The notes: a model not told the origin generated them from the letters alone. DNA of 50,796 nt from an uncultured Verrucomicrobiota bacterium (GCA_903821635.1 CAIJLV010000175.1:1-50796); one strand, 5' to 3'; shown: positions 19,416 through 28,398, counted from the first letter of the stretch. Translations and numbers: made by a program.

Positions 19416-21181
19416 GGCCCGGCGCCGGACCGTGGTTGGCCGCGGCACTTTGGCTGGCCGGCCAACCCGTTGGCGCGGCGGTTTCACAATTCGCGGGCAA
19501 CGGCCAACCGCTGCGTTGGAACTTCGAGTTCTTCGACTTCGGGCTCGCGCCCGTGCAGAACCCGACTTCGCTGGCGATCCAATACACACTCGCTTCCGAA
19601 GCGTGGTCCACCACGAACCGGGTCGCGGAACTGAACGCCATCCGGTCCGCGTTCGCACAATGGCAGGCCGTGCCCGGCACTCGGGTGAAATTTGAGGAAG
19701 TCGGCCCAGCCAGCAACCCGACTGACGTGGATCCACTCGACGGTCGCAACGTGGTCGTCTGGCTTGCCGGCAACCGGTTCGTCAACGGCGGGACCACCTT
19801 TTTCCCGGCCTCCGCCCGAGCGATCACCATCCTTTCCACCTCGGACAGCGATGAAATCATCGCCGAAGCGGATTTGGTGCTGAACCGCAGTCTTAACTGG
19901 TTTACCGACTTCGACGCCTTGCGCGCCAATGACCATTTTATCGAGGGCATCGCGCTACATGAGATCGGGCACTTGTTGGGGCTGAACCACGCGGTGCTCG
20001 GAGGCGCGACGATGTTTTGGACGAACCCCGGCGGGGTGGATCACACCGCCGGGCTTTCCGCGGATGAAGTCAGCGGACTGCGCACGCGCTATGGAACCCC
20101 CGCAGGGGCAGCAACCGTCGGCCAAGTCAGCGGGCTCGTGACCTTGAACGGCGCCGCCGTGTTGGGGGCGGTGGTGACGCTGGAAGACGCGCAGGGAAAC
20201 GTCTCCGCCAGCACCGTCACTTTGGCCCATGGCAGCTTCAGCTTGGGCGGTTTGTTACCCGGGACCTATTCACTCCGAGTCACCCCATTGGACCCGCCCA
20301 CCAGTGGGGATACGTATTTGGTGCGGGGCTCGGAATTGGACGTGACCGCCCGGGCGACGTGGAACAACGCGGCCACCGCATTCCTTCCCGCCACCAACGT
20401 CACCGTGACCGTAGCGGCCAACGCGGTCACCACCCGCAACGTCGCCGTCACAGCGGGCACTCCGGCGTTTCGGATTGTTGAGCTACGGCAAGGCCTGACC
20501 TCGACGGCGCGGGCCAGCGGCGACTTCTGCGTAGCGCTCTCACCCGGAGCCGCGGAACAGTGGCTTGGGGTTTATGTGCCGGGTTTGACGACCACCAACG
20601 TGACCCTCCGGCTCACCGGGGGCGGGGTGTCTTACGGCCCCGCAGAGGTGGTTTTGAATGCGCTCCGCGGGATGACGCTGGTGCAGGTGCCGGTGACGGT
20701 CGCCAGAGACGCTCAGGCTGGCTTGCGCAGCGTGGCCGTGACGGCAAATGGCTTCACCGCATGGGCCAACGGTTTCGTGGAACTCAAGCCGCTCAACCCG
20801 GACTTCAACTTCGATGGCTTGGACGACCGCTTCCAGCGGCGCTACTTCGCCCCGTTCACCCTGCCCCAAGCCGGCCCCGAGCAGGATCCCGACGGGGACG
20901 GCTTCGTCAATCGTCGGGAAGCCTCGATGGGTTCTGATCCCACTAAAGCCACCTCTGTAAACTGGCGAATAACGAGTGTGAAGCTAACCGCCCAGGGCAC
21001 CACCGTGATTTGGGAGGGTGCCCCGGGACGCAAATATCAGGTTTACAGCCGCGAAAACATCGCCGGCGCGACGTGGCAAGCCGTGGGCACGGCGCTGACA
21101 GTGGCCGGTGAAAGCGGCCAACTGCTGGACGCCCGCCCGACGGAACAACTGCGATTTTACCAAGTGCGAGACCTCCCGTGA
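19412..21181 (+). CDS. Secreted matrixin-type zinc metalloprotease with C-terminal accessory domains
   Basis: 589 residues from a GTG that overlaps the preceding stop. A signal peptide ('WLAAALWLAGQPVGAA') precedes a protease domain with the metzincin zinc motif HEIGHLLGLNH (H183, E184, H187, H193) and a downstream Met-turn-like 'ATMFWTNPGG'. About 230-310 is a carboxypeptidase-regulatory/Cna-B-like beta-sandwich ('GQVSGLVTLNGAAVLGAVV'). Another beta domain follows, then a calcium-binding-like stretch ('DFNFDGLDD', 'DPDGDGFVNRREASMGSDP'). The C-terminus is a beta domain with 'GRKYQVYSRENI' and 'FYQVRDLP', common in Verrucomicrobiota secreted proteins. No obvious propeptide cysteine switch is seen. 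It is likely to act outside the cell; the substrate is unknown. Confidence 0.9.
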   Translation: MRPGAGPWLAAALWLAGQPVGAAVSQFAGNGQPLRWNFEFFDFGLAPVQNPTSLAIQYTLASEAWSTTNRVAELNAIRSAFAQWQAVPGTRVKFEEVGPASNPTDVDPLDGRNVVVWLAGNRFVNGGTTFFPASARAITILSTSDSDEIIAEADLVLNRSLNWFTDFDALRANDHFIEGIALHEIGHLLGLNHAVLGGATMFWTNPGGVDHTAGLSADEVSGLRTRYGTPAGAATVGQVSGLVTLNGAAVLGAVVTLEDAQGNVSASTVTLAHGSFSLGGLLPGTYSLRVTPLDPPTSGDTYLVRGSELDVTARATWNNAATAFLPATNVTVTVAANAVTTRNVAVTAGTPAFRIVELRQGLTSTARASGDFCVALSPGAAEQWLGVYVPGLTTTNVTLRLTGGGVSYGPAEVVLNALRGMTLVQVPVTVARDAQAGLRSVAVTANGFTAWANGFVELKPLNPDFNFDGLDDRFQRRYFAPFTLPQAGPEQDPDGDGFVNRREASMGSDPTKATSVNWRITSVKLTAQGTTVIWEGAPGRKYQVYSRENIAGATWQAVGTALTVAGESGQLLDARPTEQLRFYQVRDLP

Positions 21182-21217
21182 CCCGATGACAACGTATCTC
21201 AGCGAAGGGAATGGGGC

Positions 21218-21246
21218 TTGAGACGCCCCCTCTGATTCCGTAGCCT
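21218..21246 (+). promoter_or_regulatory. Candidate sigma70-type promoter of export module 1
   Basis: TTGAGA (21218-21223), a 17-bp spacer and TAGCCT (21241-21246) lie 48 nt before the ATG at 21295. An inverted repeat GGGGC...GCCCC (21213-21217 with 25-29 of the same block) brackets the -35 hexamer and could be an operator. The call rests on spacing and partial consensus only. Confidence 0.4.
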
Positions 21247-21294
21247 GTTTGCATTCAACGGGAGGGGAGCACCATCAGCCAGGGACTCCATTTC

Positions 21295-22827
21295 ATGTCA
21301 AAAACCCAAATCCAACCGGTGCGCCGAAAAAAAACGGCCCTTCCGTCGTCTGCAATTCACGCTCGGGCACTTAGCCCACGTCCGGCGCTCTGGGCAGTGT
21401 TGGCCTGTTCCGCCGTTTCAACGGCGTGGAGCCAGGCCTATTTTGACACCCGCAATCCGTTCCTGACCCCAGTTCCGCCCATGCCCGCCGAACAGCCGGT
21501 CACGACGCGGGCCGGGGAGGAGTTCATGGCCAATGAGCGGATGCCCTACCGGCCGGCGGGTTTTGATCCGGGTAATTACAACCTCCGCCTCGGCCCCGTC
21601 TTGGCTTCATTCGGCTCCAGTCTGTCGGTCGCCTATAATAGTAATGCGCTGCAAAGCACCGGCGCCAATACCGACGATCTAAGCTTAACCCCTTCCTTGA
21701 GCGCCAATCTGCGTTGGCAGATGACCGAGGCGGCCCGCTTCGCACTGAACTTGGGCGTTGGCTATCGCTTCAGTCTTTGGCAGGACGATTTGAACGCGCT
21801 TTCGATCAGCCCCAACACCTCGATCGACTACGCCTTCAGCGCCGGAGAAGTCTTGTTCACCGTGTTTGATCGGATCTCGTCGGCTTCCAGCTCCAGCCAG
21901 CGGGCCGACATCGTCGGCACCGGTAATTCGTCGGCCGTCCGATTTAATCGCCTCAACAATTCCTCCGGGCTCTCCGCCAACTGGGCACCTTATACGGACC
22001 TGTCGGTCAGCGGCGACTACACGTATTCGATCGAACGCGGCTTGGACGACAGTTACGGCTCACTCGACGGACAATCCCAAGCGGTTTCGGCGGCGGTGTT
22101 CCATCGGTTGACCCCAACCTTCACGGTCGGCATTTCCAGCAGCGCAGCGCTGAACGACTACTCCAACGGCTTCCAAAATTCCTCGACCAGCTACGGCCTC
22201 GGGCCCACGGCTTCGTGGCAGGCGACCGACTTCATCAACGTGAGCGCCAGCGTGCGTTACACCGCCATTTCTTCGGATAACAACGGACAGACTCAAGACA
22301 CGTCCGACTTTGGCGGCGTCACCGGCAACCTCTCGGTCGGCCACCGGATCAACCGCTACCTGACCCACTCCGTCACTGCCGGCCGGGGCGTCAACGGGGC
22401 CTTGGGCAGCAACTACTCGGACTCGCTCAACGCCGCCTACCAACTGACTTGGAACCTGACCGACTTCATTCCGCTCCACTTCGGGGTCAGCTACGACCAT
22501 TCGCAACAGTCCGGTGGGTTGCAGATCTTCGCGGCCCCGCCGGATTCAATTTTCGTTCCGGGCGATCCCGCGGCCGGCACCCCCTCGGTGCTGCTAACTC
22601 CGAGCGGCGTCTTCACCGGAGTCGTTTTGACGCCGGACGGTTTTTTTGGCTTCCCGAGCCTTGGTCAGACCAGCACCAGCTATAATTTCAGCCTCTCCAC
22701 GGGTTATCAGTTGACCGAAAACCTGAACAGTTCGCTGGGCTGGAGCTATAATATCCGCGAAACCGACTTCGTGTTCGGGGACTTCAAGTCCCACACCGTC
22801 ACGCTGACCCTGAGTTACCAATTTTAG
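21295..22827 (+). CDS. Outer-membrane beta-barrel protein of polysaccharide export module 1
   Basis: 510 residues. A long basic N-region precedes a hydrophobic stretch ('ALWAVLACSAVSTAWSQA'), a signal peptide. The rest alternates short amphipathic strands rich in S, T, Y, N and G with turns, such as 'FALNLGVGYRFSLW' and 'LSVSGDYTYSIERG', as in large outer-membrane barrels. It ends 'TVTLTLSYQF', a C-terminal aromatic beta-signal for BAM-mediated insertion. No named domain is recognised. It is followed 4 bp later by an OPX-family export gene and then a tyrosine autokinase. Its likely job is therefore to form the outer-membrane channel for an exported polymer (inference from context and from beta-barrel OPX partners known in other bacteria). 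Confidence 0.8.
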   Translation: MSKTQIQPVRRKKTALPSSAIHARALSPRPALWAVLACSAVSTAWSQAYFDTRNPFLTPVPPMPAEQPVTTRAGEEFMANERMPYRPAGFDPGNYNLRLGPVLASFGSSLSVAYNSNALQSTGANTDDLSLTPSLSANLRWQMTEAARFALNLGVGYRFSLWQDDLNALSISPNTSIDYAFSAGEVLFTVFDRISSASSSSQRADIVGTGNSSAVRFNRLNNSSGLSANWAPYTDLSVSGDYTYSIERGLDDSYGSLDGQSQAVSAAVFHRLTPTFTVGISSSAALNDYSNGFQNSSTSYGLGPTASWQATDFINVSASVRYTAISSDNNGQTQDTSDFGGVTGNLSVGHRINRYLTHSVTAGRGVNGALGSNYSDSLNAAYQLTWNLTDFIPLHFGVSYDHSQQSGGLQIFAAPPDSIFVPGDPAAGTPSVLLTPSGVFTGVVLTPDGFFGFPSLGQTSTSYNFSLSTGYQLTENLNSSLGWSYNIRETDFVFGDFKSHTVTLTLSYQF

Positions 22828-22831
22828 AACC

Positions 22832-23548
22832 ATGACTCGCCCTCTTCTCCTTGGGTTGATCCTCGGCCTGCTCGCCGGCCGGGTCACCGGTCAGAACGCC
22901 ACCGATCCGGTGCCCACCAGTCCGGCTACCGCCAGCAGCGCCACTACCAATGCGCCAGCGGGACAATTGGAAAAGCTCGACGCCGAGGCGCGCGATCTGA
23001 AGCCAGGCGACGTGCTGCGGTTCGGCATCGAGCAAGATCCATCGAAGGCCAAACTCATGCAGTTGGTCGATATTACCGAGGCCGGCGAGGCGCTATTCCC
23101 AGTCACCAAAGAGAGCGACAGTTATGTCAAACTGAATGCCCGCGGAAAGAAACTGGCCGACCTCCGGAAGGAAGTGAAAACCCTGCTCGACGCCGAGTTT
23201 TATCATGACTGCACCGTTAAGATCGACTTGGACCGCATCCGCCGCGACGCCCTGTTGGCCGGCCCGGAAAACTCCTCGAAAGTAACCGTTTTCGGCGTCA
23301 CCACTGGCAGCGTGATCATTCGCGAAGGGGAAACAAAAACGCTGACGGACTTGGTGCTCCAGATGGGTCAACTACCGCGCGCAGACCTGTCCAACGTCAA
23401 AATTCGCCGGCTTGATCCGACGACGCAGCGAGAAACGATTTCAGTGCACAATGTGCGTGATCTCCTCAAGCGGGGCGATCGCAGCAAAGATCCCCTCCTG
23501 CAAGATGGCGACCGGGTCGAGATCCCTGAGAAGACATTTAATTTCTGA
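22832..23548 (+). CDS. Polysaccharide export (OPX/Wza-family) protein, short periplasmic form, module 1
   Basis: 238 residues. The signal sequence 'LLLGLILGLLAGRVTGQ' has no lipobox cysteine, unlike E. coli Wza. Residues about 52-145 match the polysaccharide export sequence domain ('DLKPGDVLRFGIEQDP', 'LVDITEAGEALFPV', 'LLDAEFYHDCTVKID'). About 155-225 is an SLBB-like domain ('VTVFGVTTGSVIIREGETKTL'). The protein stops at 'GDRVEIPEKTFNF', so the amphipathic C-terminal helix that forms Wza's outer-membrane pore is absent. It is therefore probably a soluble periplasmic conduit that needs a separate outer-membrane pore, plausibly the barrel encoded just upstream. The tyrosine autokinase gene begins 6 bp after its stop. 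Confidence 0.88.
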   Translation: MTRPLLLGLILGLLAGRVTGQNATDPVPTSPATASSATTNAPAGQLEKLDAEARDLKPGDVLRFGIEQDPSKAKLMQLVDITEAGEALFPVTKESDSYVKLNARGKKLADLRKEVKTLLDAEFYHDCTVKIDLDRIRRDALLAGPENSSKVTVFGVTTGSVIIREGETKTLTDLVLQMGQLPRADLSNVKIRRLDPTTQRETISVHNVRDLLKRGDRSKDPLLQDGDRVEIPEKTFNF

Positions 23549-23554
23549 CCACAC

Positions 23555-25798
23555 ATGAAGGGTTCCTACGGCTCCTACGGTGCTTCAGTTCCGGGTTACG
23601 GCACTTCGCTGGTCGACCGGATCAATCTCTACCTGCATTTTCGGCGCTACTTCAAACTGGTGCGCGACCGCTGGTTGCTGCTGCTGATCTTCACCTCCAT
23701 CGGCCTCGGCATTGGTGTCTGGCTGGCAGTCACCAAACCAGACCAGTATCAGTCCCAAGCGACCCTCGCCCGGGCATCACGCATGCAATTGCAGAGCGGT
23801 TTCGAGGAAACCACGGCGACGGTGGAAACCCTGCTCGCGATGATGCAGACCGAGGTCGTGATCCAACGCGTGCTGGATAAGCTCCAACAGACGCGGGACA
23901 ACACCAACTCCCTAGTCCGCCCCGACATTTCAGCCCGCCAAGGGCGGGGCAACATGTTCTTCATGGTCGCGAACAGCACCAACTTCGCCTACGCCCAAGA
24001 TTTCGTTAAGGCTTGGGCCGGGGAGTTTGTGGATTTTCAGAAACAGCAACGGCGCGGCATGGTCGGGACGACTCGGGCGCAGGTCGAACAACAGATCCTG
24101 CAATACGAGCGAAACCTCGAACAACGCCAGCAGGCACTCGACGACTTCCGGCGCAAACAAAACATCACCTCGGTGCAAGATGCCGGCGTGGCTGCCCAAA
24201 CCCGCTTGGACCGAACTTTGGCCGAATACGAAAATTTCAAATCCCAACTAAAACTTTACGAGAACGCCAAGGCGGAAACGCTCGCCAGCCAAGGATTTAG
24301 CGGCGCCCCCGAGGCCAACCGCGCCAATCGCAGTGGCAGTCGCAACCCGACGGACGATTCGGACGAATTCAGCAACGGGGCTTCCATGGCGGGAAATTCC
24401 CGTTATTCCGAGATTCGGAAACTGGTGCGCAATCTGGAATCAGACTTGGAAGCCAAGCTCAAGGAGCTGAAAGAGCGGCACCCCTACATTATTCGGCAGC
24501 GGGAAACCTTGGCCCGCCTGCAAGAGGACCTCAAGTTTGAGCTACAACTGGTTGAGGAAGGTCGCCGCGGTCAAATCGACGCACTTAACAATCGGTTGCT
24601 GGGTTATCCCAAATTGATCGAGGACATCCGGGCCGAAATCTTTGAAACCGCCGACCTCCGCAATCAACTGCTCCGCTTGGAGAGTGACGAACGGAATGTC
24701 CGCGAAAACCTAGAAGGCCTGAAGCGGCAGTTGGAGGCCATGGGCCGGATCGGAACCGACGAAGACGAGTTCACGGTGGTGCAAGCGGGCACCGGTAACG
24801 CCGCCCCCGTGGGGCCCGACCGGCCACGCCTGATCTTGAGTGGCGCCGGAGCCGGCTTGGGCTTGGCCATCGCGCTTATCTTCCTGCTCCACCGCTTGGA
24901 TGACCGAGTGGAAAATCCCGAAGAAATCGAAGCCAAACTGGAAGAACCCATCTTGGGGCAACTGCCGGAAGTGGACAAACGCCACAATACGGAAGGTTAC
25001 CTACTGCTCACCCGAATGAAACCGCACACGATGTTTGCGGAAGCTCTTCGGGGCGTTCGGTCCGCTCTGCTGCTCGGGCCGGATGGCGCCAGCAAGCGGT
25101 TGTTGGCCGTAACTTCCGCCGTTCCCGGTGACGGCAAGACGACGTTCACCACGAACTTTGCCGCCACACTGGCCGCAGCGGGAAACCGCACGCTGCTCGT
25201 CGATGCCGACCTTCGGCGGGGCAACATCCACAATTACTTCGAACAACCGCTCGAAGGCGGTTTAACAGAAGTCTTGGAAGGACGCATGAAAGTGGACGAT
25301 GCGATTCACGAGACCCAAGTCGCCAACTTGTGGCTCATGCGGGCCGGGGAACGACCTTCAAACCCCAGCGAACTCCTGCTGGGCGCCCGCACCAAAGAAC
25401 TCATCGGGGAACTCCGGGGACGCTTCGATTACGTCGTTTTCGACTGCCCACCGCTGACCGCCATTGACGACACGTTCTCCATCGCCGCGTATCTGGATGG
25501 CCTACTGTTCGTCGTGCGGGCCGGTCGCACCTCAATCCGTTTCGCTCGTTTGGCCATCAATACGATCCGTCAACGGGGCGCACCGCTGGTCGGACTCGTC
25601 GTCAATGGGGTGCCGATCGACAACCCCTATTACTACTACACCACTTACTACTACGCATCCTACTATCACAAACCGCTAGCCCCGAACGACGCCGTTTACG
25701 CCGACCGCGGCCGTTCGATGGCGGCCATTACTGCGCCCGACGAAACTCGCAGCGCAGATCCGGCCGAAGCGGGCGCCAAGGATCCGGCCAAGAAATAA
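23555..25798 (+). CDS. Wzc-type polysaccharide co-polymerase with tyrosine autokinase domain, module 1
   Basis: 747 residues. A first transmembrane helix ('WLLLLIFTSIGLGIGVWLAV', about 41-60) is followed by a Wzz domain, a long periplasmic coiled-coil and a GNVR-like segment. A second helix ('LILSGAGAGLGLAIALIFLL' region, about 427-447) leads to the cytoplasmic BY-kinase. The kinase has Walker A 'SAVPGDGKTTFTTNFA', Walker A' 'TLLVDADLRRGN', Walker B 'DYVVFDCPPL', and a C-terminal tyrosine cluster (NPYYYYTTYYYASYYHKP, about 690-707) for autophosphorylation. Such proteins control polymer length and export, cycling with a phosphatase. No Wzb-type phosphatase gene lies nearby. The C-terminal tail after the tyrosines is longer and more acidic than in module 2. 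Confidence 0.93.
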   Translation: MKGSYGSYGASVPGYGTSLVDRINLYLHFRRYFKLVRDRWLLLLIFTSIGLGIGVWLAVTKPDQYQSQATLARASRMQLQSGFEETTATVETLLAMMQTEVVIQRVLDKLQQTRDNTNSLVRPDISARQGRGNMFFMVANSTNFAYAQDFVKAWAGEFVDFQKQQRRGMVGTTRAQVEQQILQYERNLEQRQQALDDFRRKQNITSVQDAGVAAQTRLDRTLAEYENFKSQLKLYENAKAETLASQGFSGAPEANRANRSGSRNPTDDSDEFSNGASMAGNSRYSEIRKLVRNLESDLEAKLKELKERHPYIIRQRETLARLQEDLKFELQLVEEGRRGQIDALNNRLLGYPKLIEDIRAEIFETADLRNQLLRLESDERNVRENLEGLKRQLEAMGRIGTDEDEFTVVQAGTGNAAPVGPDRPRLILSGAGAGLGLAIALIFLLHRLDDRVENPEEIEAKLEEPILGQLPEVDKRHNTEGYLLLTRMKPHTMFAEALRGVRSALLLGPDGASKRLLAVTSAVPGDGKTTFTTNFAATLAAAGNRTLLVDADLRRGNIHNYFEQPLEGGLTEVLEGRMKVDDAIHETQVANLWLMRAGERPSNPSELLLGARTKELIGELRGRFDYVVFDCPPLTAIDDTFSIAAYLDGLLFVVRAGRTSIRFARLAINTIRQRGAPLVGLVVNGVPIDNPYYYYTTYYYASYYHKPLAPNDAVYADRGRSMAAITAPDETRSADPAEAGAKDPAKK

Positions 25799-25815
25799 GG
25801 CCGAAACCAAAAGCT

Positions 25816-26403
25816 TCAGCGCGGCCCCTGTCCCGGACTGGGGCCGGAACGAGGACTCGCGCTAAGCTGGCGAATACCGTCCCAGAGATACTGACTGCCG
25901 GAAATGGCGGTCAGGACAGTGGAGGCCAATGCCAGATAGGTCTGAATGGCGGGCGGCCATTTCAGTAGACACCAGAGCACCAGTGCCATTTGTAACACGG
26001 TGGCGCATTTACCCGTCCAGCGGGGGCGGACACGCACGGAGCCAACCGTGAAGTGGATGACTCCCAAACCTAAAACCAGCAGCACGTCGCGGGAGATTAC
26101 CGTCAAATTGACCCACACCGGCAGCGGCGTCAGTCGGTGGTGCTCTAATCCGAGCAAAATTAGCGCGGATACGAGCAGTAGTTTGTCGGCCAAAGGATCC
26201 AACACCGCCCCCAGTTCTGATTTCTGGTGAAACCGCCGAGCGATGTAGCCATCGACGCCATCCAACGCTGCAGCAATGCCGAAACACGCCAAGGCTAACC
26301 ACCGATGCAACTCATCCCCGGACTTGCCGTAGATGAGCAGCAAGGAGATGAAAAACGGCACCAGCAGGATTCGCAGCACCGTGATCTTGTTGGCGGTCGT
26401 CAT
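25816..26403 (-). CDS. pgsA: CDP-diacylglycerol--glycerol-3-phosphate 3-phosphatidyltransferase
   Basis: 195 residues with several hydrophobic helices. The CDP-alcohol phosphotransferase motif is complete: D48, D51-G52, A55-R56, G65, D69 and D73 ('DGVDGYIARRF...GAVLDPLADK'). The enzyme makes phosphatidylglycerophosphate in the inner membrane, the first step to phosphatidylglycerol and cardiolipin. It is coupled to the upstream cinA gene by an ATGA overlap, an arrangement common in bacteria. It converges with the wzc gene of export module 1, only 17 bp away. Confidence 0.93.
   Translation of the reverse strand: MTTANKITVLRILLVPFFISLLLIYGKSGDELHRWLALACFGIAAALDGVDGYIARRFHQKSELGAVLDPLADKLLLVSALILLGLEHHRLTPLPVWVNLTVISRDVLLVLGLGVIHFTVGSVRVRPRWTGKCATVLQMALVLWCLLKWPPAIQTYLALASTVLTAISGSQYLWDGIRQLSASPRSGPSPGQGPR
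25822..25846 (-). terminator. Possible hairpin at the 3' end of pgsA
   Basis: A 7-bp stem (25822-25828 with 25840-25846) with an 11-nt loop lies inside the last codons of pgsA. On the minus strand a short TTTT follows about 10 nt later, so this is at best a weak terminator for the gntK-cinA-pgsA unit. It would also separate that unit from the convergent export gene ending at 25798. Confidence 0.25.
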
Positions 26404-27674
26404 GGTTGGGAAAGGTTGAGCAGTCGGCGCCGCAGTAATTCGAGCGCTTGCTGACTCGTAGCAAACTTGAACGTTTCACGGTCAAACGGATTCAACTGGC
26501 GTGAGACGGTAGTCCCTTCCGGACCGGCCAACCCGATGAAGGCGGTGCCGACCGGCTTTGCCTCTGACCCACCCCCTGGCCCCGCGACACCCGTTACCGA
26601 TAATGCGTAATCCGCGCCGGTAAGACGGCGCGCCCCTTCCGCCATTTGCCGGGCGACCGGTTCACTGACCGCGCCCTGCGAGACGAGCACCGCGGAGTCC
26701 ACTCCCAGCACCGTTTCCTTGACCAAATTCGCATAGGTTACAAATCCAGCCAAAAGCACAGCCGATGCGCCGGGCACATTGGTGACGCGATGACTGAGAA
26801 AGCCGCCGGTGCAGGACTCCGCCAGCACCAGGGTGCGCCGTGCCTTGGTGAGTTCGCGGACAACCACGGCTTCGAGCAAATCGTCGCCCGAGCCAAAGAT
26901 GCAGTCTCCAATCACCGAGCGAGTGATGGTTTCGGCTTCCGCCAACAGTTCAGGCGCGGAGGCTCCACGTCCGGCGAAGCGAACTTCAACTTCGCCAATC
27001 TTGGCGCAAAAACCTAGTTCAAGCCCTTTGGTCACCAACGGGGCCAGCGGGCCGGCGAGTGCTTCTTCCAAGAGCGACTCACCCAGCCCCGACGTGCGTA
27101 ATGTGCGGGTTTGGCAACCGTGTCCGGGAGGAGACTCGCGGTGAAGCAACGGCAGCACCTCATCGCGGAACATGGGCTGCAACTCCCGCGGAGGCCCTGG
27201 CAACAGGACCAGCCACGAGGTCTGGCCCGCCGCTCGAAATGGGTTGGGGGAGACTTTCAGCGCGAGTCCCGGAGCTGTGCCATGCCGATTGGGTAAAACT
27301 TGAGCTCCCGTCGGAATCAAGGTTTCGACAAAGGTTCGGGCCGGCACGGGCCGCCCGCGGGATTCGAAAAAATTCCTCACTTGAGCGGCTACGGCCGGAT
27401 CGGGAACCAGCGTTCGGCCAAGCAGGTTTGCCACCCGCTCGCGCGTCAGGTCATCGCTGGTGGGGCCGAGCCCTCCGGTGGTGATCACCCAATCTGCGCG
27501 CCCCAAGGACTCGCGCACGGCGCCCTCTATGCTGGCACTGTCATCCGGCACAGCCAATTGTCGAACCACGTCATGCCCCTCGTCAGCCAATCGGCGGCAC
27601 AGCCATTGCTGATGCGTGTTAAGCACCCGCCCCAAGAGCAATTCAGAGCCGGTATTGATGATTTCAATAGTCAT
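26400..27674 (-). CDS. cinA: CinA family protein (NMN deamidase / damage-inducible protein)
   Basis: 424 residues, normal for two-domain CinA. The N-terminal MoaB/MogA-like domain (1 to about 170) has 'IINTGSELLLGRVLNTHQQWL' and 'VITTGGLGPTSDDLTRE'. The C-terminal NMN amidohydrolase domain (about 260-424) has 'LVLAESCTGGFLSHRVTNVPGAS' with the catalytic serine region and 'ALSVTGVAGPGGGSEAKPVGTAFIG'. It recycles pyridine nucleotides. It overlaps pgsA by 4 bp, and the gluconokinase stop shares one base with its start (TAATG). Confidence 0.94.
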   Translation of the reverse strand: MTIEIINTGSELLLGRVLNTHQQWLCRRLADEGHDVVRQLAVPDDSASIEGAVRESLGRADWVITTGGLGPTSDDLTRERVANLLGRTLVPDPAVAAQVRNFFESRGRPVPARTFVETLIPTGAQVLPNRHGTAPGLALKVSPNPFRAAGQTSWLVLLPGPPRELQPMFRDEVLPLLHRESPPGHGCQTRTLRTSGLGESLLEEALAGPLAPLVTKGLELGFCAKIGEVEVRFAGRGASAPELLAEAETITRSVIGDCIFGSGDDLLEAVVVRELTKARRTLVLAESCTGGFLSHRVTNVPGASAVLLAGFVTYANLVKETVLGVDSAVLVSQGAVSEPVARQMAEGARRLTGADYALSVTGVAGPGGGSEAKPVGTAFIGLAGPEGTTVSRQLNPFDRETFKFATSQQALELLRRRLLNLSQP

Positions 27675-28186
27675 TACACGTTTTCCACCAGAGCTTTAGG
27701 GGTTAAACCAAGCCCGGTAACGATACGGTCAACCAGTTGGGGCGGCAGTTCGGAAATTTCCACTGCCAGCGCGTCCTCTGGGCTTTCCAGCGTGGCCAAC
27801 TGGCTATCCAGCAAGGCGGGCGGCATGAAGTGACCGGGGCGGGCTTGCAGGCGCTGGGCCAGCAGTTCACGCGAACCGTGCAGGTGGACAAAACGCACCC
27901 ACGGTTCACCGCCCAAAAGCAAATCCCGATACGTCGCTTTCAAAGCTGAACACGCAACGACCGCGCTTTGTCCATTGGCATGGGATTTTTGCATGAACGT
28001 TTGGATGGCCAACAACCACGGGCGCCGGTCCTCGTCGTTCAAGGGAACGCCGGAGCGCATCTTGGCCACGTTGGCGAGCGGGTGGAATTCATCGCCGTCG
28101 CGAAAGCTCCAACCCAGCCGATCGGCCAACAACTGTCCAATGGTGCTTTTGCCCGAGCCGGAAACCCCCATGACGATGACAACCAT
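27674..28186 (-). CDS. Gluconokinase, GntK/thermoresistant family
   Basis: 170 residues from the ATG at 28186 (MVVIVMGVSGSGKSTIG), directly in front of the P-loop. The open frame upstream has no coding character. Family features are Walker A GVSGSGKST (about 7-15), 'FRDGDEFHP' for gluconate/phosphate handling, 'CSALKATYRDLLL' and 'FVHLHGS'. Length is usual (about 165-175). It converts gluconate to 6-phosphogluconate for the pentose phosphate or Entner-Doudoroff pathway. It is the first gene of the gntK-cinA-pgsA unit. A TATCTT hexamer 6 nt before the ATG suggests a near-leaderless message. Confidence 0.92.
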   Translation of the reverse strand: MVVIVMGVSGSGKSTIGQLLADRLGWSFRDGDEFHPLANVAKMRSGVPLNDEDRRPWLLAIQTFMQKSHANGQSAVVACSALKATYRDLLLGGEPWVRFVHLHGSRELLAQRLQARPGHFMPPALLDSQLATLESPEDALAVEISELPPQLVDRIVTGLGLTPKALVENV

Positions 28187-28192
28187 GCCCCG

Positions 28193-28198
28193 AAGATA
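28193..28198 (-). promoter_or_regulatory. Candidate -10 element of the gluconokinase-cinA-pgsA unit
   Basis: TATCTT on the minus strand ends 6 nt before the ATG at 28186. TTGTCG lies about 19 bp further upstream and could be the -35. Transcription would start at or next to the start codon. Confidence 0.4.
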
Positions 28199-28373
28199 TG
28201 GCCACCTCGTGGCCAAGCGACAATCTTTCCAGCAAGCGGATTGTTCGCTGCTGCGAAGGCACCGGTCGGTGCGTAAATTGCTAGCCTTGACCACAGCGGT
28301 AGCGCCAACCGGAGCCATGGAAAGTGGTTTACACCTCTCGCGGCTTTCCAGAAGGTGAATGGACAATGATGGC

Positions 28374-28398
28374 GCCCCAGCCAGCGGAAGGCTGGGGC
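28374..28398 (+). promoter_or_regulatory. Stem-loop in the leader of export module 2
   Basis: GCCCCAGCC (28374-28382) pairs perfectly with GGCTGGGGC (28390-28398) around a 7-nt loop. There is no T-tract, so it is not a classical terminator. It lies about 66 nt before the start codon and may affect message stability or bind a regulator. Confidence 0.4.
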
